From Spisula solida (taxonomy: Eukaryota > Mollusca > Bivalvia > Venerida > Mactridae), in NCBI GenBank assembly GCA_947247005.1, contig OX365944.1, positions 5,220,501 through 5,284,500 of the forward strand: a DNA stretch of 64,000 bases, given 5' to 3'. A model generated the notes under the pieces. It had not been told where the DNA came from and did no database searches. It saw nothing but the letters and a program-made list of their open reading frames with translations. Below are positions 24,803 through 38,800 of this stretch, in pieces. A program made the translations under genes and the position numbers. Position 1 is the first letter of the stretch. Each line of letters starts with the position of its first letter.

Positions 24803-27800
24803 AGACCATGAGCCAGAGGGGGTTTTGCTCCCCCCCCAGGGGGAATTTTGAGGACCATATTTTTTTGAAACCCCAAGGTGTGGCGAACATTTTGGCATAA
24901 AGTTTGCAACTGGCGGGTGGGGCTTTTCTCCGTTACCACGCTTTAAAATACGTTACCCCCAAAATATAAAATAAAAATTGTAATTTTTAAAGATAAATTG
25001 TACCATTATGCTATTTAATAATTCCAAGTTTGCATATGTTATTCCAGAGTGTAAACTAGTAGCTGCAAACTGATTGCATTTCAATGCCAAAATGCAATGA
25101 TAAAGAAGATAATTACGGGAAAACATACGTTACCCTAAAAAAACAAAATGTTTTTGGCATGAAGTTTTTATTGCAAATTTAGATGACCAGGTAATCAAAT
25201 GATGAAGTTACCATTACAAAGTTCAACATTCAACCTAAAAAATGATGTATAGATTGCCATTATAGGTTAAGAGATAGATGTTTGGTAGCGATTCTTAAAA
25301 TGTCACCCATTCTCCAAAACATGTGCTTTTTTCATTCCTTCAATAATTTCAAGTATTCGAATTGTATCATACACTTTTCAGTTACATATAATACCACTTT
25401 ATATATTTATAATGGTTAATATTATATATATTAACAAGTCTCTTACTTGTAAGATATGTTAAGGCATTCTACATTGCACTTTACGTTACCAAACATACAA
25501 ATTAAAGTGCATGTCGTCAGTGTCTTAAAAACGTACTTAAAACAATTAAAAATAAAAAAATAACAATTTAATCCTACTCAAAACTTATTATAGGTTTGCA
25601 GTTCAAACTGTATACATTGTATTTAACTAAACAACATGTAAACTATAACGTACATGTATTTAAATATCAAACAAAATTACAATTTACTAGCCTTGTATTC
25701 TGTTACTTTAGATAAACTTTACCACTAAAAATAATTGATTTTCAAATCAAAATATCTTTTATCGCAGTTTGTATTTGAACTTTCAACACATGTATTTAAA
25801 AAAAACAATTTATGTTTCACTTTATGTTACCTTACTAACAAACTTTACAATACCATATGCACATGTATGCTGTAATTTTAACACAATGTTGACTTATCCC
25901 TCTTGGTCTGTCTGGAGGAAAAGATTGATAGGTGCATGATTATCTTATATCTTATACTACCTGAATTGTTGTGCAATACTGACCAGTGAGAGGTCACGAT
26001 CATTTAAGGTAAAATAGTGTAAACTGTGTTACTGTTCATTGTTTCCATATAAGCAAAGCTAGTATTGCATGTGTTACATATGACATGTAGTCAGGAATTG
26101 CTGCATCATATGACATTGTATGGCTTTAATAAGTGGGGTAGTTACACAATATGGCATATGATGGCTGAAACTGTATTAGTGGGTTCCCAAATTGGCATAG
26201 GATGGCTGAAATCTGTATTGGTGGGTTCCCAATATGGCATAGGATGGCTGAAATCTGTATTGGTGGGTTCCCAATATGGCATAGGATGGCTGAAATCTGT
26301 ATTTGTGGGTTCTCAATATTGCATAGGAGGGCTGAAATCTGAGTTAGTTGGTTCCAAATATGGCATTAGTGGGCTGAAATATGTGTTAGTGGGTTCCAAA
26401 TATGGCCTAGGAGGGCTGAAATATGTGTTAGTGGGTTCCAAATATGGCCTAGGTGGGCTGAAATATGTGTTAGAGGGTTCCAAATATGACCTAGGGTGGC
26501 TGAAATCTGTGTTTGTGGGTTCCATATATGGCCTATGTGGGCTGAAATATGTGTAAGAGGGTTCCAAATATGGCCTAGGTGGGCTGAAATATGTGTTAGT
26601 GGGTTCCAAATATGGCCTACGAGGGCTGAAATATGTGTTAGTGGGTTCCAAATATGACCTAGGAGGGATGAAATCTGTGTTTGTGGGTTCCAAATATGAC
26701 ATAGGAGGGCTGAAATCTGAGTTAGTTGGTTCCAAATATGGCATAGGTGGGCTGTAATATGTGTTAGTGGATTCCAAATATGGCCTAGGTGGGCTGAAAT
26801 ATGTGTTAGTGGTTTCCATATATGGCCTAGGAGGGCTGAAATATGTGTTAGAGGGTTCCAAATATGACCTAGGAGGGCTGAAATCTGTGTTGGTGGGTTC
26901 CCAATGGGGCCTGAGATGACTGTACTCTGATGTTGTGGGTACCAAATGGAACCTGTGATGGCTGTTCTCTGTGGTGATGGGCATCCAATACAGCCCGGGA
27001 TGTCTGTACTCAGAGGTGGTGGGTACCCAACAGGGCCTGGGATTACTGTACTCAGAGGTGGTTAGTACCAAATGGGGCCTGAGCTGGTTGTTCTCAGTGG
27101 TGTAGGGTAGTCAATAGGACCTGTGATTGCTGTTCTCTGTATAGGTGGGTACCCAATCGGGCCTGAGATGGTTGAACTTGTGGAGGTGAGTACATAAGCT
27201 GACCTGGGACGGCTGTACTAGGCAGTGTTAAGTACCAAATAGGGCATTGAATGGCTTTCCTCAGTGACTATGAGTATCTCTCAGGCATAATATTGCTGTA
27301 CACAGTAGTTGTGAGTAGGGCATAGGCTGGTGGTAAGTACCACATTCAATGGTTATGTGTACCACTTAGTGAAAAATATAAACTGTAATTAGTGGTGGTG
27401 ATTGGGCCTCGGATGTCTGTACTATGTTGTTGTGACTCCTTTGTACCCTATACAACTTGGTGAGACTGTAAGTCATTGGTTATGATCACCCATATGGGGT
27501 ATGAAATATGTAATTATTTGGGATTAGTACCCTCTTGGGTCTTATATGGCTGTAGTTTTGTACTAGTGAGTAACACATAGGGCCTTGTACAGCTGTGCTC
27601 AGTATTCGTGAGTACCATATAGAGTCTTACATGTATATGGCTTTACTCAGGTGTTGTGAGTATACCTTAGGGCCTACTATGGCTATAATTAAGGGTGTTG
27701 AATACCCAATATGGTCTTGGTTGGCTGTCCTCTTGGTTTTAAGTATCCCATAGGGCTTCAGATATAGCTGGTGTCATTACGAATTCAATAGGAATGGTTG

Positions 27801-29135
27801 TATTGGGCAGTTGTAAGTACTCCATTGGTTACGGAATGTTTGTATAGACAGTGTTATTAGTCCCCCATAAGGCCTGGGTTGACTATTAGTGGTTTTAGAA
27901 CCCCTAAGGACATGATATGGGTGTACTTGGTGTTGGTTACACCCCATTCAGGCCTAATATATGATGGTGATGAGTACCCAATCATGCCTGATACTGGTGT
28001 TATTGGTAGTGGTAAGCATAACAAAGGGTTTGGTTGAGAGTACCCCTTATGGCTTAGTATGGCTATAATAAGTGGTAGTGACTACCCCATACGGCATTGG
28101 ATGGATGTACTCTGTGATGGTGAGCACCGAATGTGACATTGGGTGGTGTACTTGACAAGTGTTATGTACCCCATATGGTCTTGGGATGAACTGAACTTTG
28201 CAGTGTTGCATATCCCATAAGGCATATTTTTTGTAACTTAACCTTGAAATGACCTTGACCTTGACTTCAAAGTGGTCAGTCTTGTATGTCCATATGATGT
28301 ACGTTATCAAATGAATAATATCTAAGCAAATATTTGTGACTATATACATAAATAAATAAAAATGCATGAGAACATAGAATTTTAAGGATATTTGTAAATT
28401 ATGGCGGCCATCTTGGACGCCATCTTGAATTTCGTGGTCCACACCACGTGTCGACAATTTATGCCGGCAGTTCTGTATAGTACATACATAGGCGAACATT
28501 TTGGTATATAACATTGCTTGTTCTACTTTAGCTGTCACCTAGCTACGCCCAAAAAATCACCAATTGTCACCCAACTATATGTGTTATACCGAAATTTTAA
28601 CTGAAATATTGTTGAAAAAAACAACATATTTTTGAAAGGTAACGTAATTTACATGGCATTTCATATCAATTAACTATTTGTGTAGTTGTACTATAGCTAT
28701 ATACATTATTGAGCTGCATACTAATCAGTATCACCATTTCTTAACTTAAAAACGTCATATACCTTGAATGTTTTTTTAATATTCTAGTAATTTCATGCAA
28801 AGTAACGTAAATTACGTATGTAATATCACATTTTTTGCCTAAAATAATTTGTACAACTGATAGTTTCAATTTTAAATACATTTAACATACATAAATGTCT
28901 TCTTCACATGATTTATTGAACAATTAGCATGTTTATAATATCATATAAGCAAAATTAGTGATTCCTGTAGAAAATCGCATAGTCACGTATTTCAAATCTC
29001 CGTAACTCGTTAAAGCCCCAACAGAAACTTGCAAACTTTTGTCTGTGAATGCCACCTACCATAAGGTTTAAGAAAATCATAGTGTTGAAAATTCCCCCTG
29101 GGGGGGGAGCAGGGTCAATTGTCAGCTCAAGGTCT
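24803..29135. mobile_element. 4.3-kb foldback element enclosing a minisatellite
   Basis: The left end (AGACCATGAG, then GCTCCCCCCCCAGGGGGAAT) is answered in inverse at the right end (ATTCCCCCTGGGGGGGGAGC, then CTCAAGGTCT). Similar words continue inward on both sides: GTTTGCAA with GGGGCTTT near 24905-24925 and their inverse near 29008-29032, and multiple CGTTACC (left arm) or GGTAACG (right arm) motifs over more than 500 bases. Between the arms lies the 42-bp minisatellite at 26110-28215. No transposase is visible. The whole looks like a foldback or satellite-bearing non-autonomous DNA element. Confidence 0.65.
26110..28215. repeat. 42-bp minisatellite with graded decay
   Basis: A typical unit is GGCCTAGGTGGGCTGAAATA followed by TGTGTTAGTGGGTTCCAAATAT. 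Units at about 26150-26930 are near-identical, and those to the right become progressively diverged while keeping GGCCTGGGATGGCTGTACT, GTGAGTACC and CAATAGGG-like words until about 28215. Because 42 is a multiple of three, both strands stay open (163 codons on plus, 252 on minus). These ORFs are by-products, not genes. Confidence 0.85.
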
Positions 29136-29650
29136 ATATGAACAACGTTTCATATATTGGATTGTAAAGAACAGCAATAATAATATATACTATACAGTAC
29201 ATGTATAACCTCTATAAAGCAACACAAAATAGGAGCTACAAAGGGTGGTCGTAATTAAGAGGTAGTAGCTCTCCAAAGGTAAGATTTGAAGGAAAAAAGG
29301 CTAGTGAAAAAATGAATGTTCATAATTATTTTTTTTTATCTTTAAAACTAAAAATTCATATTTGTTCTTATCTTATACGATTTTGAAATTTCGCGCATGC
29401 GCACAAGGTAGCTCGGGCCTCCTTTAGGCAAAATGCTTATATAAGCATCAAGGAGTTCTTTGTAAATTATGATTTGGTATTTCTTATGGAAAAGTAGTAA
29501 TATTTGCCGTATGAATGGTTCTATGAGTTCTGCATTTTGTAATGGTGAAATGACACCCATGATTAAAAATTACCCCAACATTGTCGAAACCTACGATTGT
29601 CAGGTCCATAGGTTTCGTGTTACCTATGACGAATACATCAGCCAAAGGTG
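29136..29650. other. Spacer between foldback element and truncated LINE
   Basis: AT-rich DNA with two overlapping short ORFs and no recognisable domain. A CGCGCATGCGCAC palindrome-like word near 29391-29403 is the only GC-rich spot. Confidence 0.3.
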
Positions 29651-30612
29651 GGATAATAATAAAGACTTTATTTAAAGAGGCAACACAGTTGGGTATACCC
29701 AGTCTTCCATGTGAGCCTCATTAACAAATTTACAAATTATGTACAGTAATAACAGAAGATAATAGTAACAAACAAGAACAACAATAGCAAACAGATAATG
29801 ACATGGCTGAAAGAGAATTAAGTTTAAAATGTTCTATACCATACATAAATAATGAGTAGTAGCAAGTTATTGACATAAATGGTCTGTATAAAAGTTTTGT
29901 TGACCACCGGAGAACCACCACTTCAGATATTTGCCTTTGAATGTGTGAACACTTTCAGATACTCATATATCATAGGGAAGCGAGTTCAATAATTTAGAAC
30001 CAGAGTATGTCAATGATTTTCTGAAAATTCAAGTCTCGGTTTTGGTACAGAAAGATGTCTTTGATCAAATGACCTCAATGACCTGTTGTCTCTATATGTA
30101 AAAAGTTGCTCCATGTAATTTGGGAAAAGGTTATTGAGTGACTTGTTAACTCGATCTGAAAATTTCTTCCAGTTTAGTTGCAAAAATAACTTTTCTGATG
30201 GTGTATCAAAATCTTTATCCAAAATAATACGAGCAGCATGTTTTTGAAATTTATACATATCATTTGAAAGGTCAATAGTGCAATTTCCCCAATTAGAGCA
30301 ACAGTAGTCTAAGTGTGGAAGAATGTATGCATTGAAGAACATTTTTCGAGTATGCATATTTATAAATTGTTTAATTCTCATCAGCAAGTATAACAAGGAG
30401 TTGCATTTATTCAATTTAACTTGTACCTGTGTTTTCCAATTAAGTGTATTATCAATATGAACACCAAGGAGTTTTTCTGAGGCTGAAAATTGGATAGTTT
30501 TTCCATTGAATGAAATATTTGAGTTTTCTGAATTTCTTACAGTATAAATAATTTGATTTGAGGGCGAGATGATCATTGCTTTTGTCTTGTCAGCATTTGC
30601 AATCATAGATTT
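29651..30612 (-). mobile_element. 5'-truncated LINE with TAA-repeat tail
   Basis: The minus-strand 3' end is an ATT/TAA repeat followed by AGACTTTATTTAAAGAGGCA, the same 3' region as the fragment at 38541. The interior keeps a 198-codon ORF (30606-30010) and a 3' untranslated stretch of about 350 bases. The 5' end is cut at about 30612, inside the reverse transcriptase, as expected for aborted target-primed reverse transcription. Confidence 0.75.
30010..30606 (-). pseudogene. LINE reverse transcriptase C-terminal part
   Basis: The open frame starts in the segment NADKTKAMIIS, followed by KLLGVHIDNTLNWKTQV and YILPHLDYCCSNWGNC, conserved blocks found downstream of the catalytic box in non-LTR reverse transcriptases. 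The frame is intact for 198 codons but lacks the catalytic palm, so it is a non-functional remnant. Confidence 0.75.
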
Positions 30613-32688
30613 GCAACAATAAAGTTATGAGTATTCATAGGAAATTTCAGTCGAATTATTTCGAAAACATATCGTCGAATTCCGGGAAATGAGGAGTTCA
30701 TACGCAGAAAACCAAGAAAATCTGCAACAATAGAACTTGTAATATGAGTGATAGTAAAACGTCGATTAATGAAGGGAAAAATAAACATCATCATTTCGAG
30801 TTGTTTTACCTTTAAAAGGCAAAAACCAATTCACCCTATTCAAATGTTGATTATGATCTAACCGTAGTGTAAATATGCAATATACAATGCTTGAATATAT
30901 TTCTTATATATAGCATGATAGACGTCATTCGATCTCATTGTGAAAACACCTCTCGGTGTAATGATTTGCTTGTTAATTACAGCACTGATTTTATTACCTG
31001 CGAGCTTGAGCGAGCAGGTATGTAGGATAGCTCAAAGTAAAAAGTCCATGGAGGGGCAGGTGACCTGTTCTCGATGGTTTACGACTTCAAAAAAAATCCA
31101 AAAAAAGATGCATTTTGTAAGAGTATCGTTAACCAGACTCGGTCGTTACAAGATTTCAAATTTTTCTTGAACAAAAATAGGTTAGTTTTATGGTTAATGT
31201 GTCAGGATTACGGAATTTCGGGTGTTAACCAACATCTGATCGGTATTTTTACGCAACCGATAATTTTCTTACGCAAAAAGATGGCTGACGTATGTCGGCC
31301 CGGGCAAGTCGAAATTCTTAGAAAGAACTACAAAATTATCCTTAAAACCCGTCCCTACGATAAAAATGTACACACAACTCGATTAAAAAAGTATAAAACA
31401 CGAGTTTAGATCGTCCTGAATATTTTTTTTCGTACTCAACACAATTCGTACCCGGCACTTCGCTCCGTAAATTAATTTTCGGATTTTTTTAGGATCAGCG
31501 GGTAAAATTAGTGCTGGCTGTTTCCCTTGATAAAATTAACAACATATACAGTTTCTTTTGGTTTCCAGAGTCATATTAGGAGAATTACCATTCAGTGTCA
31601 ATGTCTATTCAGAGACTTAAAATTCTAAATGATCTTTGATATTGTTGAACACTGAAAACATGTCTTATGATAATACCTTTTAATGGACTTAGGTTTTATT
31701 TATAAGCATATGAATATTATTATGGAACAAGGGAGTCATAATATGCAATTATGTGTCTTGAAAATTGGTTTGTTATAAATGAAATTATTTCACACTTTGT
31801 TGATAAATTTCGTATGTCAAATTATCGTGCATATAGTTTTCTCAATTTGAAAGCTACCGGCCTACCGCGATTATTTTTTTCACAATTTTGAAATTTTCAT
31901 GCTTAATTTTATACACATCAGCTGTTGAATTATGCTGATAGAAGGTGGAGGATCCTGTCAATTATTTGTCAAATGAAGTCGGTACATCATTTGCTCGCAG
32001 GAACTATTTGACTTGTTATGACTATAACGCATCCGTGTTCAATGTATCAAAGGTCTTGTCAAGAAGCACAACTATGCTCGTAAGGCAGCGATAAGAACGT
32101 TGCACGAAATGTTGACGGAGTCTAAAATCAATGGTTAGACACGACGTCTCGAAGATAATAGGTTCAAAATTTACGTTGATAAAATCTAGGACAATTGTAT
32201 GAATGATACATGTTTTTGTAATCATGTATGCTATGAAGACGACCATGGCCATGATGTTAATTTCACAGATAGTGGTCATGATAAGTCGATGATAGAGAAA
32301 AGACAGGTGTAGCTGCCCTTCAGACTTTAAACAAGTAACAATTTCAGTATCCATTGATCCATTTTTGCCAAAATTGTAATATACATGTACACGTATATGC
32401 ATTAATGTATTTCAAAGTAAAAAAGAATGAGAAAATAAACAATTTCAGTACACCTAAACTTAAAAGAATGTATAAAAATGACGTGAAAAAAACAACACTG
32501 ACTATGGACTTGGCAATAGTGTTCTTTATTTGATGTGGTCTTGTGAATGGTATTACAATCTCGTACTTGGCATGAAATGGACTGAAATGAACTGACACTC
32601 TCTAGCACATGTTGAATTCCGTTTCCATGTAATCAACGTTTTGTCGCGTGAATTGTACAAATGTGTCGTAAGAGATACGATAAGGAAA
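30613..32688. other. Intergenic DNA upstream of protease homolog 2
   Basis: Holds an unrecognised 111-codon ORF on plus (31074-31409, basic, Lys-rich) and several shorter ORFs. A CCTGCGAGCTTGAGCGAGCAGG hairpin-like word lies near 30999. No domain, signal peptide or splice-supported exon could be assigned. Confidence 0.35.
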
Positions 32689-32776
32689 GGTCGTCCTGAA
32701 TTCCAGTCTGAACTCTTCTCAAGATTACGAAACACTTCATAAGCTGGTAACTGTTTAAACTGTTTGTACGTACGAT
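32689..32776 (+). promoter_or_regulatory. Upstream block shared with protease homolog 1
   Basis: This is the counterpart of 13407-13493. It lies about 90-170 bases before the coding start of homolog 2, at a similar distance to the first copy, and precedes a polypyrimidine tract and CAG acceptor at 32843-32855. It probably carries the promoter or a non-coding first exon. Confidence 0.45.
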
Positions 32777-32861
32777 TATTTTTATTAATTCATTTTTCCA
32801 TAATTTGGTAGACTAAGTTTAGCGTTGATTTAACCGATAATAGTTTTTTTTTCAGATAAAA

Positions 32862-35800
32862 ATGTTGTTCGCTGCCTGTGTCTTAGGATTGGCCAGTGTG
32901 GCTTTTGGACAAAGTAAGTAGATTCACTTTGATTTTTAACATACTAAAATGACCAATGAAATGATTGTAAAAATACCGACACGGATTGCTGTTTCTCTCT
33001 TCTGACTTTCTTTTTATTGTCTGTCAAAGTATTTTCCAAAGCACTCTAGTCATATAAAGACTTATAAATATTATAACAACAATACATTACATATAAAGTA
33101 AGCACGCTAATCAATATAACATATGAAAAATTTAAGTAGGTATATTCTTGTAGGGCCAAATTAACACCGTCATGAAAGTGTTCTAAGACTTGTTCTTTCC
33201 TATGTTGCTCCTTCTGACGTGTACTTGTTATCTGTGTGATCATTCTTGTGACTTTCGTGGTCTGATGTTTCTGTTGAATCCGATACAGTCAGATCTCGTT
33301 ACAACGACACCCGATATACCGACAATTTCGTTATAACGAGACGAATTCTATACAACGTTAATTGTATCCGTTATAACGACACCGACAGCAAAACATTGGG
33401 AACGAATCGAGAGTTTACACAATAATTAATACTAGATATAATGACAATATCAAGGGACTATATTTCACACCTGAACTGTTTATCGGCTTTCCACAAAGTC
33501 ACCATCGAAGCTTGGAGCCTAACTATGTAATTATACTTGTGAAAACCATCTTAATTGCTCTCATTATAATAGTGAAACCTTTCACAGTCGAATCAGTTTG
33601 TGTACTTCCGCTGGCGCATTCGTACTCAAGGGAGATAAGCGAAGTCATCGCATATATTCGTATTTTCGAAATAAACGATGTTTATTGAGATTTCTCGACT
33701 TGATTTATTAATTTATCACTTATAAAGGTTTGTAGACCATATTGAATATTGGTATAACACCAAATGTTATCTACTACAAATAAAGTCGTTACTTACTTAC
33801 TTACTTACTTACTAAAGACGACAGGGTAACATTTATAACAAATGAATTACCAATTTATTCTCTAGAGCGTTATATTTTATAGGTTACTTCAGTAGTATCC
33901 GTACACCTTTAAATTCGGCTGCACTTTATTAGTAGCTCCCACAAAACACTGCAGATCTATTTTATTTTAAATATTATTTAATGTAATTACATATATGATA
34001 ATTTCATACCGCTGATTTTCCGATTATGTCGATTTTATGTTAGTCATTAATTGATTTCTATGAAACAATCTCCCAATCAAAATTTTAGTCACTTGTGAAA
34101 TTTAGTATACTGACAAATTCGTTATAACGACATTTTAATAGGGAACAAACATTGTCGTTGTATCGAGATCTGACTGTATGTTATTTTCTTTTTGGTTAAA
34201 TGTTCAGTTTCATGTCGTGTTATTAAAGGTGCTGCCTCATGTATTGGCGTATTGCAAAAATAAAATAAAATTGTCAAATATTCGCTTCATTTTGGTATAG
34301 TCGCCTGTACATGTATATGCCATAAACAACAACACTGACATTTAAAATAACTTGGGAAACATCGGCATTTTGTAGTCATTTAGTATTTTTACACCCAATA
34401 TTCTATAGAGTATTAATACCCTAAAAAAATTGTTTGCATTTGATGAAATCAAATTGCAAAAGGGAGCGAATGACTCACTGATGCTTACGCTGTAGTTTGT
34501 AGAGGCTACAGTTTGATCACATGTGGATTACATAATTCACAAGGCATGTTGGAAGGAAACTCTTGTGTTATTTTTAAACGGGAAAAAGTGCGCACTACCA
34601 TGAGTGATTTAAATTGCTTATTTGCTAGAAATATTTAATAAGGCATCCATCTGTGGCTTTTTATTACATAAATATTTGGTCAAGTAGGAAAATTACGTCA
34701 TACAAAAGTTTTAGCCCGATCTGTGAGGTAGCACCTTTAAAGGTCTTGCTCTCTAGTTTCTTCACGAGCACATCGTTGCACACTGTCTGGGCTGCTCTAT
34801 TGGTTCTTGTTCTGTTAACACGACTTTTTGGTAAATCATTTAACGTTATGGGAAACTATTATCGTCACTGTCATGTTCTGTGAAAAATAATTTTAAGTCG
34901 GACAAGGAAGGTAGCTCTTAACTTAACCAGCCGTGCACAGAAAACATAAAAACATACAAGGCAAAATGTCCAACACACAACCGAACGACAAAATGATCCG
35001 CCACAGTCTAAGCTGTCAAAAGGCTAAGTGAACTGGTTTCAACAATCAAAAAGCTGAATTCCCACGCTGTATGACTTGTAAAATATAAGGCACAATGCCT
35101 AACACACAGCCAAACGAGAAGGTTTGAGTGAGAATGACGGACCTTTAAGCTAGTGTAAGCTCCAACACGAGTCCGTAACATGACAGGAGCCCTACAATTA
35201 GCCACCATAAATATATTTATACATGTACTGTTCGTTTTATTGATAAAACGAAAATAACAAGGGAGTATGTCGATTATAACAGTGATGTGTCGATGTTCTT
35301 GATTCAATATCGTTCAGTGGCGTTAGCTCTGACTATGTTTGACTGACGTTTGCGGGTAGGCTGTCGAGTCGTGTATTTGTGATTGTTCCTTTCCATCTAG
35401 CTGATCAAGTTTATGTTCTTTGTGCTCGGCTGGTTCTGTTGAGTACTGCTTTCCCTCAACTATTTATCAATTTATTTTTCAAATTATAAGAAATGTCCTA
35501 TATATAAATGAGCCGTTCTCCAGGAAAACCGGGCTTAGTGACGTTGTATTAGCCTTTATGTAATAAGGTAAAGAAAACCCTTTTAAATGACAAAAAGGTA
35601 ATGCTCTTTGATTTAAGTTTAAGTTCTTGGATAATATAGAACTATGTCTTAGATTTATTTCTCATGAATCATGTTAAAATATCGTTGCTATGGTAACCAA
35701 TTTCTGAAGAGTATCCATATTAAGAAAAAGAGGGGTTAGTGGATGAAAACAGTAGCTACGTTTCTCTAAAAGCTAAAATTCACGATTTAGATATGTTTTA

Positions 35801-38800
35801 TTAAAGACGGAATATAATTCTAAACTGTGATACAATTTTGAAAAGTTTACGTCAAGAACTCATCAAATACTGGATTTATGAATTTCTTGTTAACGTAACG
35901 TCAAATAACCTTTGAATGACGTTTGCTATGTCACTAACAAAGAGGGGGGAGTGGTTAGTTTAAAAACTCTGTAACTTTGTAATGTGAGGTTATATTTTGC
36001 TCAGAGTTTCAGAAACTGCTCCAAAGTCTTTCTAATGCTAAATTATCATGATTTTCATATTTTTGTCACTAAGCCCGGTTTTCTTGGAGAACGACTCAAA
36101 TGTATATTCCTATATAATGTGTTTACGTAATACATTTGTATTTGTGTTTGCTTTTATTATACATGTATATATTTGTATTCATAGTGTTTCATTGTTATAT
36201 TTACAGCCGTGCCATGTGGAGTCCCAAATGTCCAGCCAATTACAAACCGTATTGTAGGAGGTCAAATTGCCACGCCTGGTTCATGGCCATGGATGGTAAC
36301 CAAACTCATGCATTTTGTCCACAATTATCTAACAAAATAAGATAATCATCGGCAACATCTCTTATTGATTAAGTCGATTTTAGTATTAAGGTCTAATTAA
36401 TGGTTAAACTGTGAACGGACTATTAATGCAATGTAGCAGTGCAATTAAGGTTCCGTTCGTTCCCACTACAGTATATATGGGTGGAACGATTATATCACAA
36501 CATCGCTGTTTGTGCCGTGTGGAGGCCGTAAAAAGTATCTCAGTTTATATAGTCAGTGTTGTTATCGATACATCAACATATTATTGTTGTGATGAGCACA
36601 GACACACGGTTTCGTGGATTTAAACAATTCACATGAAATATCTTTTTCCGTGTCCCTTCTTAAAGGTGCTGACTCACAGATCAGGCTAAAATTTTTGTAT
36701 GACAAAATTTTCCTAACTTACCAAATATTTATGTAATAGAAAGGCACTGACGGTAGCTTTGTGAAAGATTTATTGCTAATAAGGAATTTGAACCACTCTC
36801 CATATCGCACACTTGGTATTTTTCATTTTAAAAATAGCGCAGAGTTTCCTACCAAAATGCTTTGTGAATTATGTACTTCACACGTGATCGAACTGTAACA
36901 TCAACAAACTATAGCGTAAACAGCAGTGAGGTATTCGGTTCGTTTTGCAATTAGTTTTAATCGAATGCGAAAAAAATTCAGGCAATATAAGTGATAGCAG
37001 TTTTAACTCTATAGGGTATTAATACCCTATATAATATTGGATGTAAAATACTAAATAACTACAAAATGCCGATGTTTCGCTAGGTATTTTAAATGTCAGT
37101 ATTGTTGTTTATGGAATGAATGTTCAAGACAACTATACCAAATTCACGCGAATATTTGACAATTTTATTTTATTTTTGCAATACATCAGTACGTGAGGGA
37201 GCACCTTTAATTCGATTTAAGTTGTTAAAATCGGTGAAACCGTGTGTCTGTGGTGGTGTGATAAAGTTACATTGATACTACATGTACTTATTTGTGTAGC
37301 TTTTGTATGGGTTCCATAAAACATACCGCTTGTGCTTTACATTACAGGTGTTGCTTGTTGACGGTCTTGGTTTTATCGCCGGAAGTGCGTCCGTGATTGA
37401 TCCCCACGTCATCATCACATCCGCTCAACATTTTGAAGGGTTTGTTTTCATCTGTGTTCTTACTATGTACAGGGTGTCCAAAAAGAAAATATACAGTTTC
37501 AGTGTCTATTTATCAAATTTCTACAATCTGCTATCGCAACGAAATTTTGCACATGTTTAGACAAAATATGTAAGTTTTTCTGTGACCAATTTTGAGATTA
37601 TAGTCCGAAATTTTTTTAGACAAGTGTCAATTTTCTAAAATTACCTTTTTTTGTCCGTGATGTCATTTTGTAGTAATTAACGACGATTTCACGATGCACG
37701 TCGCCTTTTGGCATTTACCTTCTTGCACTCGTTCTTTGAAACAACCAATTACTTTACATTTGCTTATGGGTCTTACCTGATCTTCTGACGTTCTCTTTTG
37801 ATGTTCCCTAACAGCATAGATGTGTCCGTTGGTTTTAGATTGTACACTAACGATTCAGATAGCTCAATAGAAAGAAAGAAATTCAACCCGTCACTTGTCT
37901 TTGTTAAATCAGCTCATTCCAAAACACCGCAGGTAGTTAATTGTTTTTAATGATGCAGAGTTCATGCAATATGTGCCGGGACCACACATTGTACATAAGG
38001 GGTTGGGTGAATTTCTTAAAAAAGTTGGATCCAAAGTAATTTCCAGGAAATACCTATGTGGTGTGAAATGGCCCGCCCACAGCCCGGATCTAAATCATTG
38101 CGACTTCTTCTTGTGGGGCCATGTGAAATCGCTAGTGTACAGCACAAATCCATCTGACACGTCTATGCCGACGAGAAACATCAAAAGAGAAGGTAAGAAG
38201 ATCAGTTTAGGCATATGTGCAAATGTTATCAACTGTTTAAAAGAAATGCAAGAAGGGAAACGTAAGAAGGGTGGACACCACGAGAACGTCATAAATTAAT
38301 AAATAAACGTCACGGTCAAAAAAGGTAATTTCAGTAAATTCACATTTTTCTAAAAATTATCCAAGTTATAATCTTAAAACTGGTCCTAGAAAAAACTTAC
38401 ATTTTTTGTCTACACATGTGTAAATTTTCTTTACGATAGCAGAATAAAGAGATTTGATAAATATACACTGACACTGTATACTTTCTTTTTGGACACCCTG
38501 TTTGTCGCAAACGATATCGGTCGTGTTTGCATAAACGAGTATAATAATAATAATAATAATAATAACGACTTTATTTTAAGAGGCGACACAGTTGGGCAAG
38601 CTCAGTCTTCCCTGTGAGCCTCTATAATCAGACAGGGTCAATAGCAAGACGCAGTTTTGAAGTTTTAATTTAATATATTTCGAAATTCGGGAGCTTTAGA
38701 TTTGGGTCGAAGATAAGGTTCTAAAGATAGAGCAACAACGCACAATTTTAAAATCTTAGAGCTAGAATGATGTGTATACACGTACTTAAATCCCTAGGTC

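Noticed and set aside
26313..27071. 252-codon minus ORF with 14-residue repeats
   Set aside because: It is a by-product of the 42-bp minisatellite, and the plus strand is open over the same units.
31074..31409. 111-codon basic plus ORF
   Set aside because: No recognisable family, no repeated copy and no exon signals.
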